Assembly (NCBI GenBank): GCA_934364795.1
Contig: CAKRMK010000004.1
Span: forward strand, 68,850-132,849
Direction of reading: 5' to 3'
Source of the DNA: an uncultured Blautia sp.
GTDB taxonomy: Bacteria; Bacillota; Clostridia; Lachnospirales; Lachnospiraceae
DNA length: 64,000 nucleotides
Each line of letters opens with the position of its first letter. Positions within the stretch are counted from its first letter, which is position 1. Shown one piece after another: positions 51,172 through 59,754 of the stretch. The translations under genes and the position numbers were made by a program. The notes under the pieces were generated by a model. The model searched no databases. It was not told the DNA's origin and was given only the letters and a program-made list of their open reading frames with translations.

Positions 51172-51178
51172 CGCTCTA
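51172..51178. repeat. Terminal fragment of a family A element at the alr stop codon
   Basis: On the minus strand TAGAGCGTG follows the alr frame, so the alr stop TAG is the first three bases of the element's terminal repeat. The fragment continues with ATTTTCC and no longer element is visible. Confidence 0.5.
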
Positions 51179-52342
51179 ATCAAAAAAATTCAGTTCGCCG
51201 CATTCTTTTTTATCTTTTATATAAATTCTTGGGACACGTTTGCTGATGCCGCACAACAGCTCATAGGAAAAACGGCCTGATAAATCGCCCAAAGTATCTG
51301 CACTGATGGTTTCTTCACCGTCACTTCCAAGCAAAGTTACCTCGTCTCCCTTTTTTATCTCCGGAATATCTGTCACATCTACCATGAACTGATCCATACA
51401 GACTCTTCCGCAGATCGGTGCCTTTTTTCCGTGAATGAGAACCCAGCCTTTGTTGGAAAGAGTTCTTGGATAGCCGTCTGCATATCCTACCGGAATTGTT
51501 GCAAGCTTCGTTACATGGTCTGTAGTATAAGTTCCTCCATAGCTGACCTGTGTTCCCGGTTCCACTTCTTTTACAAACGTCACATGGCTTTTCAGTGACA
51601 TGACAGGCTCTAATTTCACAATATCTTTTTCCACTTCTTCTGAAGGATAGATTCCGTAAATTGTAATTCCTGCGCGGACAATATTCATATTTGCTTCCGG
51701 CACCCGGATGATTCCTGCGCTGTTGGAACAGTGATGAAGAGGAATATGGATCCCGTTTTCCTCCAGAAGCTTTGAAAAATGAACATATCGTTCCAGCTGT
51801 ACCATGGCAGGTGTGCGGTCATATTCGTCAGCCCGTGCAAAATGGGTAAACAAGCCCTCGATTTCTATATTTTCCAGCTGGTATATCCTGCGGATTTCCT
51901 CCAGGCTTTCCTCATTATCCTTAAACCCGATTCTGGTCATACCCGTATCCGCAGCAAGGTGAATCAGTCCTTTTTTACCTACTGCCAAAGCAGCCTCATG
52001 AAATCTTTTGGCTGTATCAAAATCACACACAGCCATGCGTACATCATTTCTGATGAGCTCTTCATAATATTCTTCAAACACAAGTCCCAGGATCAGGATG
52101 GGTTTCACAATTCCTGCACGGCGCAGCTGTAAAGCCTCCTGTGCAGTTGCAGTTGCAAAGCCCCAGATATAATCATATTCCTGGATCATGGATGCAATGG
52201 GAACAGCCCCGTGTCCATAGGCGTCTGCCTTGATCACTGCAATGATCTTTGTCCCTTCTTTTATGTTATTTTTCATCTGTTCAAAATTATATCTGACTGC
52301 ATCCAGAGAAATCAATGCTTTGATTCTGCTATATTTTTCCAT
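51176..52342 (-). CDS. alr: Alanine racemase
   Basis: 388 residues. The PLP lysine is Lys38 in VIKADAYGHG; the second catalytic tyrosine lies in the C-terminal beta-domain (GYADGYPRTLSNKG region). It converts L- to D-alanine for peptidoglycan. Start ATG 52342 after GAGGAGAACATT. The stop is the TAG of a family A terminal repeat. Confidence 0.95.
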   Translation of the reverse strand: MEKYSRIKALISLDAVRYNFEQMKNNIKEGTKIIAVIKADAYGHGAVPIASMIQEYDYIWGFATATAQEALQLRRAGIVKPILILGLVFEEYYEELIRNDVRMAVCDFDTAKRFHEAALAVGKKGLIHLAADTGMTRIGFKDNEESLEEIRRIYQLENIEIEGLFTHFARADEYDRTPAMVQLERYVHFSKLLEENGIHIPLHHCSNSAGIIRVPEANMNIVRAGITIYGIYPSEEVEKDIVKLEPVMSLKSHVTFVKEVEPGTQVSYGGTYTTDHVTKLATIPVGYADGYPRTLSNKGWVLIHGKKAPICGRVCMDQFMVDVTDIPEIKKGDEVTLLGSDGEETISADTLGDLSGRFSYELLCGISKRVPRIYIKDKKECGELNFFD

Positions 52343-52376
52343 AATGTTCTCCTCGTACTGTTCGCTGCCAATTTAT

Positions 52377-53921
52377 TTATTTTTCTGAAAGCTTAAGAAC
52401 TTTCGGAAGAGCCAGCAGCATATCTTTGGCAGTCATCCCATGAGTACCTTTTTCACAGGCTGCCATATCTCCACAAAGTCCGTGAATATATACAGCAAGT
52501 GCTGCCTGATGGGAAAGTGGCGTTTTCGTTTCAGTTCCCAGATACATGCATGCCACAGCTGCCATGATTCCCGACAGCACATCCCCACTTCCTGCAGTGG
52601 CCATTCCTGAATTTCCTGAAAGATTCAGATACAGATGTTCGTCCTGATCTGCCACTACAGTACACGCATCTTTCAGAACACAGACACCGCCATTTTTTTC
52701 TGCAAATTCAAGTACTGCTGCCACCGGATCTTCCTTCAGGCAGGAAATTTCCCATCCTGTAAGACGACTCATCTCTCCCATATGGGGCGTCAGCACTGTC
52801 TTTTCGTTGATATAAGAAAACCATCTGGGATGCTGGGAAAGAAGATTCAGCCCGTCTGCATCCAGAATCACCGTCTTTTTCGCAGCAGTTCCTCTTTCTA
52901 AGAACCAGAGAAGTCTTTCTCTTCCGGTTCCTTCTGTTCCAAGTCCGGGACCGATTACCAGCACATCACACCAGTTAAGATTTTTTTCATTGGCTTCTTC
53001 CTCAAATTCACAGGTCACCATAGCTTCTGGAAGAAGTGTCTGCAGAGGGACCCGGTTTTCCTCCACAGTCTGGATCTTCACCATTCCGGCGCCTCCGTGA
53101 AGAGCTGCACTGGCACTTAAATATGCAGCACCACACATTCCCTTTGAACCTGCCACCAGAAGAACCTTTCCAAATGTTCCTTTATTTCCCCAGGATGGTC
53201 TTTCAGGAAGATTCAAAAGATCTTCCTTTTCAATTGCAGCAGCTGCCTTTTGTGCCAGCCTGGTTCCATTATGGTCCCTGTCATAAATGCCAATATCACT
53301 AACCACAGTTTCACCTGCATAACTTCTTCCTGGATAAAGGCAAAGCCCCCGTTTTCTGTAGGCAAAGGTAACCGTAAGATCTGCCATAAAAGCGATTCCA
53401 AGGACAGCACCGGTATCTCCGTGAATACCGGAGGGAATATCTACCGCTACCTTATATGCGTCCTGACGGTTCATGGAAGCAATTATATCTTTATAGTCTC
53501 CGGAAATTTCCCGGGAGAGTCCTACCCCGAAAATTCCATCTACTATAACAGTATATTCATTCCATACCGGGTTATTCGTTACCGGAACCTGACAGGCTCT
53601 GGCAATTTCCCACTGATGCCGGGTTTCTTCTGTCATCTTGTCCGGATTTCCTGCAAGAAAAATTTCAGTTTCTATTCCTTTTAAATGAAGAAGTCTGGCG
53701 ATGGCAATTCCATCTCCGCCATTATTTCCAGACCCGCAGACTACCAAGATCCGTCCGATTTTAGTTCCATCGTGAGATTTCATCAGATCTGTATGCTTAC
53801 AGATTTCTTCCACAACTGCAAGTGCGGCACGTTCCATTAAAACCAGAGAAGGTACATGCATGTTGTGAATGGTACCAGAATCAAGAAGCTTCATCTGACT
53901 GCAGGTCACAACTTTTTCCAT
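52377..53921 (-). CDS. nnrDE: Bifunctional NAD(P)H-hydrate epimerase/dehydratase
   Basis: 514 residues from ATG 53921 (AAAGGAG ten bases before). The N-terminal NnrE epimerase domain (1-210) has CGSGNNGGDGIAIARLL, and the C-terminal NnrD dehydratase domain (225-505) has GKVLLVAGSKGMCGAAYLSA and NSGMATAGSGDVLSG near 440. Together they repair damaged NAD(P)H. The fusion is the common bacterial form. It lies directly upstream of alr. Confidence 0.95.
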   Translation of the reverse strand: MEKVVTCSQMKLLDSGTIHNMHVPSLVLMERAALAVVEEICKHTDLMKSHDGTKIGRILVVCGSGNNGGDGIAIARLLHLKGIETEIFLAGNPDKMTEETRHQWEIARACQVPVTNNPVWNEYTVIVDGIFGVGLSREISGDYKDIIASMNRQDAYKVAVDIPSGIHGDTGAVLGIAFMADLTVTFAYRKRGLCLYPGRSYAGETVVSDIGIYDRDHNGTRLAQKAAAAIEKEDLLNLPERPSWGNKGTFGKVLLVAGSKGMCGAAYLSASAALHGGAGMVKIQTVEENRVPLQTLLPEAMVTCEFEEEANEKNLNWCDVLVIGPGLGTEGTGRERLLWFLERGTAAKKTVILDADGLNLLSQHPRWFSYINEKTVLTPHMGEMSRLTGWEISCLKEDPVAAVLEFAEKNGGVCVLKDACTVVADQDEHLYLNLSGNSGMATAGSGDVLSGIMAAVACMYLGTETKTPLSHQAALAVYIHGLCGDMAACEKGTHGMTAKDMLLALPKVLKLSEK

Positions 53922-53940
53922 AATAAGCAAACTCCTTTAC

Positions 53941-53972
53941 AAGAAAAAATCCTGCTTTGCAAGATTCTTCGC
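53941..53972. repeat. Partial palindromic repeat, family B, copy 3
   Basis: AAATCCTGCTTTGCAAGATT followed by CTTCGCATTT; a partial match to 16396-16452, without its GC-rich second half. Confidence 0.45.
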
Positions 53973-54022
53973 ATTTCCTGTTACATAAAAATATTCTATC
54001 AGACATTCTGCCTATATGCAAA

Positions 54023-54069
54023 ACTGCTGCCTGGTCTCCTGTAAATCTTTCAGCGAGACAGGCAGCAGT
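54023..54069 (-). terminator. Terminator after rex
   Basis: ACTGCTGCCTG and CAGGCAGCAGT pair perfectly with further pairing inside (GTCTC/GAGAC), followed on the minus strand by TTTTGCAT. It begins 13 bases after the rex stop. Confidence 0.8.
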
Positions 54070-54081
54070 CCTCTTTGACTT

Positions 54082-54729
54082 TTATTTCTCCATATGTTCG
54101 TTACGGTACTGACTTAAATTATAAGATAATGCCATCAGGCTCTCTGAAAGATGAACGTTCTCCACAATTACATCTTCCGGTGCATCAAGATCTGTATGTG
54201 CAAAATTCCAGATTGCCTTGATTCCGTTCTCGATGAGAACCTTGGCCATCTCCTTGGCCTTATTCTTCGGAAGAGTCAGAATGGCAATTTCCACCTGATT
54301 CTCCCTTATAAATTCCGGAAGTTTACTGATCATCTGAATTTCGATTCCACGGACTGAAATTCCTTCCAGAACCGGATTCACATCAAAAATCCCCACAAGA
54401 CGGAATCCTCTTTTCTCGAAATCGCCGTAATTGGCAAGTGCCTGGCCCAGATTACCTGCACCCAGGATGATCATGGGATGAATGGTATCCAGTCCCAGTA
54501 TCTTACCGATCTCTGTATAAAGATATTCAACATTATATCCGTATCCCTGCTGTCCAAAGCCACCGAAATTATTTAAGTCCTGTCGGATCTGTGACGCTGT
54601 TACATGCATTTTCTTGCTCAGGTCGCTGGAAGATATGCGTTCCACTTTTTCCTCCATCAGTTCCCCCAGATAGCGATAATACCTTGGCAGTCTTTTCACT
54701 ACCGCCTTTGAGATTTCTTTCGCATCCAA
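54082..54729 (-). CDS. rex: Redox-sensing transcriptional repressor Rex
   Basis: 215 residues. N-terminal winged-helix (1-80, VKRLPRYYRYLGELMEE and SSSDLSKKMHVTASQIRQDL), then a Rossmann domain with GAGNLGQALANYGDFEKRG near 93 that binds NADH, and a C-terminal swapped helix. It represses fermentation and redox genes when NADH/NAD is low, through sites resembling TTGTTAANNNNTTAACAA. A consensus promoter lies upstream. Its targets in this window are not certain. Confidence 0.95.
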   Translation of the reverse strand: MDAKEISKAVVKRLPRYYRYLGELMEEKVERISSSDLSKKMHVTASQIRQDLNNFGGFGQQGYGYNVEYLYTEIGKILGLDTIHPMIILGAGNLGQALANYGDFEKRGFRLVGIFDVNPVLEGISVRGIEIQMISKLPEFIRENQVEIAILTLPKNKAKEMAKVLIENGIKAIWNFAHTDLDAPEDVIVENVHLSESLMALSYNLSQYRNEHMEK

Positions 54730-54782
54730 AATGTTCCCCTCCTTGTTTCCGCTGCCTATACTTTCCGCGTAACACTATGTCA

Positions 54783-54811
54783 ATTATACCGAAATGTTAT
54801 TTTCTTGTCAA
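54783..54811 (-). promoter_or_regulatory. Consensus sigma-A promoter of rex
   Basis: On the minus strand TTGACA (-35), exactly 17 bases, TATAAT (-10); both hexamers match the consensus. It lies about 55 bases before the rex ATG. Confidence 0.85.
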
Positions 54812-54819
54812 TTAAACTT

Positions 54820-54861
54820 GTGCAGAATTACAAATTTTGTACAAAAATTTCAGTTCTGCAC
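54820..54861. promoter_or_regulatory. 42-bp near-perfect palindrome upstream of rex
   Basis: GTGCAGAA and TTCTGCAC are perfect inverse arms; 17 of 21 positions pair overall, with AAATTTTGT/ACAAAAATTT around the centre at 54840/54841. It lies eight bases upstream of the rex -35. Possible operator, or the edge of the integrated element; no supporting evidence for either. Confidence 0.5.
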
Positions 54862-54880
54862 AACTTTATCCATAAACTCA

Positions 54881-54912
54881 GAGAATCCCCCGCCTAAAGG
54901 CAGAGGATTCTC
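54881..54912 (-). terminator. Hairpin after the integrase gene
   Basis: GAGAATCC...GCCT and AGGC...GGATTCTC pair with a small bulge. On the minus strand no long T-tract follows, so it may be weak. Confidence 0.5.
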
Positions 54913-54927
54913 CAAAGATACGATAAA

Positions 54928-56055
54928 TTATTTCTCCATTTTCTTCATCTCATCAAATACTATCTCATCAAAAACATGACAATAGAGATCCATCGTCATT
55001 TGTAGAGTGCTGTGTCCCATAATTTGTTGAAGCACTTTAGGATTCATACCTTTTTCAATGGCTCTTGTTGCGAATGTATGTCTAAATGTATGAGGACTGA
55101 ATTTTTCAATATTAATACCATCCTCATTCATTTTAGTAAGTGTAATATGTATTGCTCTAATTATACCGGTTTCATAAAGAGGATTATTACTTCTGGAAGG
55201 AAATACTAAATTCTCAAATTTTACATTCTTATACTTTTTCACTATAGATATATTTAATTTTTTTTGCCTCATAAGGGCCTCTATACATTTGCTTGTAAGA
55301 GGAATCATTCTATTTCCACAGAAAGTTTTTGGGGTATGTATCTCAAAATATGAGCCATGATCATCACGTACAAGGCACATTGTCCTCTTCACCCAAAGCG
55401 CTCCTTTTGAAAAATCTATATCATTCCAATTCAGAGCTTTAAGTTCGCCAATTCGCATTCCAGTCTCAAGAGCAACAACAAACAGATTATAATATTTACA
55501 CTCTTTGCTATATTCAAGAAATAGTTCAGTTTCCCGAATGCTAAGCACTCTCCGTCTTTTGGGGTATTCATTGTCAATCTGCGTTATCAGATGTTTCGCT
55601 GGATTTTTAATTAATAGATCATTCCCCATTGCTTTATCAAGGATATCGCCTAATATTATTTTAACCTTTTTTCTTTGATTATCACTTTTTAAATCATTTA
55701 ACACTTTTTGGAGTATTACGGGTTCCAGCGATTGCAACTTTCTCCACCCAAGTTCTTGCTTTATACTTTTATATATTCTTTTATATTCAACAAGGGTTGT
55801 ATTACGGCAATTTCTCTTAAAGGTATCAATCCAAATATCGTACCATTCATCCAGAGTCATGTTATTTTTTAATGGATTTGCAGCATTATCGTCATCAACC
55901 TGAGCTTTACGCAATCGAGCTCTGAGATTATTTAGTTTTTTATCGTATAAAGTTTCTATTTTCCCAAAACGATTTGTAAACCTGCCCTGATACAAACCAT
56001 CTTTTCGTTGGCAAATACCAACCCCTAGTTCTTTTCCATTCAATGATTTTCCCAT
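54928..56055 (-). CDS. int: Tyrosine-type site-specific integrase
   Basis: 375 residues, phage/Tn916-like. N-terminal arm-binding region (1-65), SAM-like core-binding domain (65-170) and catalytic domain with Arg201 (ETGMRIGELKALNW), His322 and Arg325 (SPHTFRHTFATRAI), the GH of QIMGHST and the nucleophile Tyr358 (DLYCHVF). All catalytic residues are present. AT content is much higher than the neighbourhood (about 27% GC in one counted line against about 40-44%). No excisionase, relaxase or phage structural genes are nearby, so it is the only intact gene of a mostly lost element. Confidence 0.9.
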   Translation of the reverse strand: MGKSLNGKELGVGICQRKDGLYQGRFTNRFGKIETLYDKKLNNLRARLRKAQVDDDNAANPLKNNMTLDEWYDIWIDTFKRNCRNTTLVEYKRIYKSIKQELGWRKLQSLEPVILQKVLNDLKSDNQRKKVKIILGDILDKAMGNDLLIKNPAKHLITQIDNEYPKRRRVLSIRETELFLEYSKECKYYNLFVVALETGMRIGELKALNWNDIDFSKGALWVKRTMCLVRDDHGSYFEIHTPKTFCGNRMIPLTSKCIEALMRQKKLNISIVKKYKNVKFENLVFPSRSNNPLYETGIIRAIHITLTKMNEDGINIEKFSPHTFRHTFATRAIEKGMNPKVLQQIMGHSTLQMTMDLYCHVFDEIVFDEMKKMEK

Positions 56056-56233
56056 ATGCTCTCCTTTCTTTTGTAGGAAAATCTATATTGAATATTTTAA
56101 ATATGTTGTATTAATATATGTTTGCAATAATGCTCCACCATTGACTTAACGAATTGTTTCCTTGACAAATATTTGAATTAGTGCATTAAGGAATCGTCAT
56201 TAACAAATATATGAACAATTTATCAAAAGCTTT

Positions 56234-57811
56234 TTATGCTCCTATGTCATATTGAAATTCTTCATATATAAAGCAACGCATTTTTTCATATAATGCTGCG
56301 GTATCTATTTCGATATCTTCAATCCCCGTATCTTGTGCTTTCACAACATTTTCAAGCCGGTTGCTATAATTGGACGCAAACACTGGATATTTCAAAAAAA
56401 TATTCAGAGCAACAGGCTCCAGTTCCTCTCCCACTTTCAGACGTAACAATTGAATGCCATCGAATATCTGTATCCAGATATAACTGTGGCAGCATGGTTA
56501 ATTCCGTTTGCTTCTGCTTCGACATCAGTGGGTTTGCGCGTTTCCCTTCAATCAGTTTCTGATAATTGGCATAAATCTGTGGACACTGTTCTTTTAACAG
56601 AAAAGGAATGTTTGGATAAGCGATTTTCAGCTTCATGTTTAATGCCCAGTATCCTGTTAATTTCAGATCAATTGGATTAACATACACATGATTAACAGAA
56701 TCAATATCAATGATGCATCCGTGAATGCGTCCTTCTCCTCCTATTTTTTGAATGGCGCCAGCAATTTTTTTCTGAAAGGCAGTATATTTATTTATAGGAG
56801 CTTTGATTGTTGCAATCATCTGATCCATATGCTCATAATAATACTGGATGTCCTTATGTTCCAGCCTTTTCAATGTTCCTCCATGCAGGAAAGGCTGGTA
56901 ATTTACGGCATCACAGCTTTCAATAAAGGAATCTGCCTCATCAATCATAAGGAGGAGGTATGAGATTGGCTGGCTTTCGTCACGCAGCCGGTTTTTAATA
57001 CTCCTTGCCAGGGCATTCCAGTCTTCCGTAATATCCTTTTCTTTCAGGATCTTTTCGTCAACCAACGCTTCGGAAACTGCCTTTGCTGTCGCGCGGTAGT
57101 CTTTTTCCCGTGCATCAACGATAATTGCACGGTCACCGTTTTCATTTTTGTCGATATCCTTTTTGGCCATACGCAGCAGGGCTGTTTTTCCAAGCTGACG
57201 TCCGCCATATACCAGGTTTACGCCTGTCGGGGATTCAATCTTTTCCAGCTCATATCTCCGGCCGATAAAGATTTCCGGAGGCATGACATCTGCCGATTTA
57301 TTGATATACGGCTGATAGGATGCAAACGGCATGATAATATACATCAGCATACGGTTTACGGCTGTTTCCACATAATGCTTTGCAAGGAAAAAGACAGCTA
57401 CACGGTCAAGGACAGCAAAAATTTTGCCGCTCAGATCGTTTTTTGTTTTTCTTGCAAGTTTCCGGCGGTCGCCCAGGGATAATGCGTAGTCCAGCAGGAC
57501 CAGGGTATTTTTCGCATTACCGATTTCCTTAAAGGTATCAATCAGGCGGTCAGCATCTGTTTTTCCGAACAGGCATACTACACGGAAGCCCTTTGTTTCA
57601 GCTTCGGATCCGAACGCAGCAATTGGATACTTTTATAATTTTTCTTGTTTAATTCACTGCAATAGTTCAGTTTATCGTTATAATAGCAGTCCTCACAGCC
57701 TTTATAATATTCGCATTCGTCACAGGAACATGGCTTATAACCGTATTTGGGATAATCTTTTGGGCACTTGCCATACATGCAAAAATTACCCTTATAATTT
57801 GGACATCTCAT
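56234..57811 (-). pseudogene. Zinc-ribbon P-loop ATPase gene broken by two frameshifts
   Basis: Read in three frames. 57811 to about 57600 encodes a Cys-rich start (CPNYKGNFCMYGKCPKDY, CSCDECEYYKGCEDC), then a shift near 57610. The next frame runs to about 56450 through a P-loop ATPase: Walker A GGRQLGKTALLRMA, Walker B LLLMIDEADSFI, preceded by FIGRRYELEKIE; it has no start codon of its own. A second shift near 56455 leads into the final frame (LRLKVGEELEPVALNIFLKY) to the stop at 56234. Read through, about 525 codons. The ATPase resembles STAND/archaeal-type ATPases of unknown role. Sequencing error at two places cannot be excluded. Confidence 0.75.
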
Positions 57812-57999
57812 TTATTTCCACCATCTTTCATATCATATTTTTCACTAATATGTTATTTCTTTTACAGAACAGCTGATTTTTATAAGAAAAAAAAGCCTGT
57901 TTCCAGACCTTTCTAATAATACATATTTAGCTGAAACTATCGCCGCAGATCTCTTTTGACGGACAGCCTTATTGCTTCCTGGTACTCTTTCCGCATTTT

Positions 58000-58218
58000 T
58001 TGTTTCATATACATCCTTCTCGTGTCATGAGTGAGCAGGATACCATGACTTACACTTACTATCAGAAGCATGTAAAGCCACAGTCACAGACCGACGGCAA
58101 AAAGGGCTGGGTATGCAAGGTCTGCGGATACATTTATAAAGGTGATGAGCTTCCGGAAGATATCATCTGCCCGCTTTGCAAACACGGAGCAGTAGATTTT
58201 GAACCAATTGAAGGATAA
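58000..58218 (+). pseudogene. 5'-truncated rubredoxin domain
   Basis: Only the end of a longer protein. WVCKVCGYIYKGDELPEDII and CPLCKHGAVDFEPI form a rubredoxin fold with two CxxC pairs, and the preceding TMTYTYYQKHVKPQSQ matches the joint between the flavin-reductase and rubredoxin parts of high-molecular-weight rubredoxins. The flavin-reductase part is missing and no ribosome binding site precedes any ATG. A small free rubredoxin is possible but less likely. Confidence 0.65.
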
Positions 58219-58242
58219 TCCACCGTCTCCTGTGAGTCAAAA

Positions 58243-58277
58243 ATCCCCGGGATCCATAAACAAGGGCCCCGGGGATT
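58243..58277. terminator. Bidirectional terminator-like hairpin
   Basis: ATCCCCGGG and CCCGGGGAT pair perfectly (9 bp) around 16 bases. It lies between the rubredoxin fragment and the convergent secreted-protein gene; T-tracts are short. Confidence 0.6.
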
Positions 58278-58294
58278 GCTATGAAAAGCTTCTG

Positions 58295-59704
58295 TTACCA
58301 GATATCCATCCATTCATTTTTGCCGTCTGACTGTCGATAGGCAACAACAAACTCACCATATTCACAGTAGCCGCCATACCTCGTGACTACCACTCCATTC
58401 TCAAGGGAAAGATGATATGGCCAGTAGATATCATCGTTATCTGCATCCGCCCTCCAGCGAATGTCTCCGTCCGGTGAAATTGCCACCGGATCCGGACCGT
58501 AGTAGCCACACATATAAATCATTCCGGTACTGTCATCAACCGCATAAGAAATGCATCCGCTCATCTGCAGCTCCTTTGCCGGTAGGATCCACTCAACCTC
58601 TCCGGTCCAGATGTTTACCTTGTACAGGCCCTGATCCGTATTCTGAATCATCACCGCCGGATTCTGTGCCGTTCCTCCGAGAAACGCTTCCGTAGCAGTC
58701 AGCTCCGTTACATAATTAACCGAAGTACAATATCCCCAGACCGGATCTGTCTCATACTCATAGCATCCGACCCGAAGGATTTCTCCGTCCGCTTCAAAGC
58801 TCCGGCTCGCCACGATTCGCCGATCCGCAATCGAACAGTCCAGCAGAATCGTATTGCCGTCTCCCACCACTTCCTCGTAGGATAAAAGCCCTGCATCCGG
58901 TGTCGGATATACCTCCCAGCCATCCGTCAGACTCCAGTGCCAGATTGTTCCATTATCGTATTGATTATGATCGATATCACCATCGTTCATATCGCCGTAA
59001 TCCGCATTACCATAGTCCGTATTGCCATAATCCGTATTACCATAGTCCGTATCACCGTAATCCGTATTACCATAGTCTGTATCTCCGTAATCTGTGCCTC
59101 CATAGTCGGCCTCCGGTTTTCTGCTTGCATCGTAGACCGCCGGTCCCTCCTGCGGCAATACCACAGATCCGTCATTCAGGCTGATCGACGGCGACCAGTT
59201 GAGCACCGTTCCATCCGGATTAAAAATCGACACCTGACAATCATTCATAATATCGCTGATATTGCATCTTAACAAGAACGGAGCACCGCTTCTGCTCTCA
59301 AACATCATCTCGCCGACCACGAGATCATATCCATTCTCCTCAGACTCCTCGTATCCGCATGCATTCACCGCGACAACTGCATCGGCACATCTTGGATAAA
59401 TGCAGTAAAGCTCTGCTCCCCAGTCCGTTTCCACGATACGATCGGATGGTATCTCTGTCAGAAACTCAAACTCCTCCGTATATCCGCTGTTCTCAAGTAC
59501 CTGCATGCGGTATTCCTCATCGCCTGCAAGGTATTTTTCACCGTTGACATAACCAAGAAAAATAACCCCACAAATGCAATCCTCTTCAACAAGTATCTGC
59601 CGCTGCGTAAAAATATCACCCTTTGCTGACGCTGATCCTGCAAACAGCAGCACCATCGTAAGACAGGCTACGCCAGCTATGGTTCTTTTCAGAAATTGCT
59701 TCAT
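58295..59704 (-). CDS. Secreted protein with DYGxT repeats and a beta-propeller-like C-terminus
   Basis: 469 residues from ATG 59704 (GGAGAGGAAGCGTGAT before it). Signal peptide at 1-27 (MKQFLKRTIAGVACLTMVLL, then AGSASA). Residues 200-240 are about eight copies of a five-residue unit, DYG-x-T with small changes, encoded by 15-bp tandem repeats. The C-terminal half (240-469) has short repeats with GLYKVNIWTGEVEW and YAVDDSTGMIYMCGYYGPD, like PQQ- or YVTN-type propellers. Last gene of the group with the LRR gene (50 bases away). Function unknown. Confidence 0.8.
   Translation of the reverse strand: MKQFLKRTIAGVACLTMVLLFAGSASAKGDIFTQRQILVEEDCICGVIFLGYVNGEKYLAGDEEYRMQVLENSGYTEEFEFLTEIPSDRIVETDWGAELYCIYPRCADAVVAVNACGYEESEENGYDLVVGEMMFESRSGAPFLLRCNISDIMNDCQVSIFNPDGTVLNWSPSISLNDGSVVLPQEGPAVYDASRKPEADYGGTDYGDTDYGNTDYGDTDYGNTDYGNTDYGNADYGDMNDGDIDHNQYDNGTIWHWSLTDGWEVYPTPDAGLLSYEEVVGDGNTILLDCSIADRRIVASRSFEADGEILRVGCYEYETDPVWGYCTSVNYVTELTATEAFLGGTAQNPAVMIQNTDQGLYKVNIWTGEVEWILPAKELQMSGCISYAVDDSTGMIYMCGYYGPDPVAISPDGDIRWRADADNDDIYWPYHLSLENGVVVTRYGGYCEYGEFVVAYRQSDGKNEWMDIW
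58991..59111 (-). repeat. In-gene tandem repeat of 15 bp (DYGxT codons)
   Basis: About eight units of a 15-base motif (complement of CCATAGTCCGTATTA and variants). The codon-level variation is mostly at third positions, so units are old enough to have diverged but keep frame. Confidence 0.8.
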
Positions 59705-59754
59705 ATCACGCTTCCTCTCCTTCCCTGCTTTACTGCATGCCCTGCAAAAGGAGC

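Noticed and set aside
54820..54861. Palindrome as a Rex operator
   Set aside because: It lacks TTGTTAA-N4-TTAACAA; ends are GTGCAGAA/TTCTGCAC.
54730..58300. Attachment sites of the integrase
   Set aside because: I found no convincing direct repeat on both sides by eye.
58991..59111. The regular repeat as a CRISPR array
   Set aside because: The unit is 15 bp without spacers and lies in a coding frame.
58900..59272. Plus-strand frames opposite the DYGxT repeats (rich in His, Ile)
   Set aside because: They are mirror images of the tandem repeat and have no ribosome binding site.
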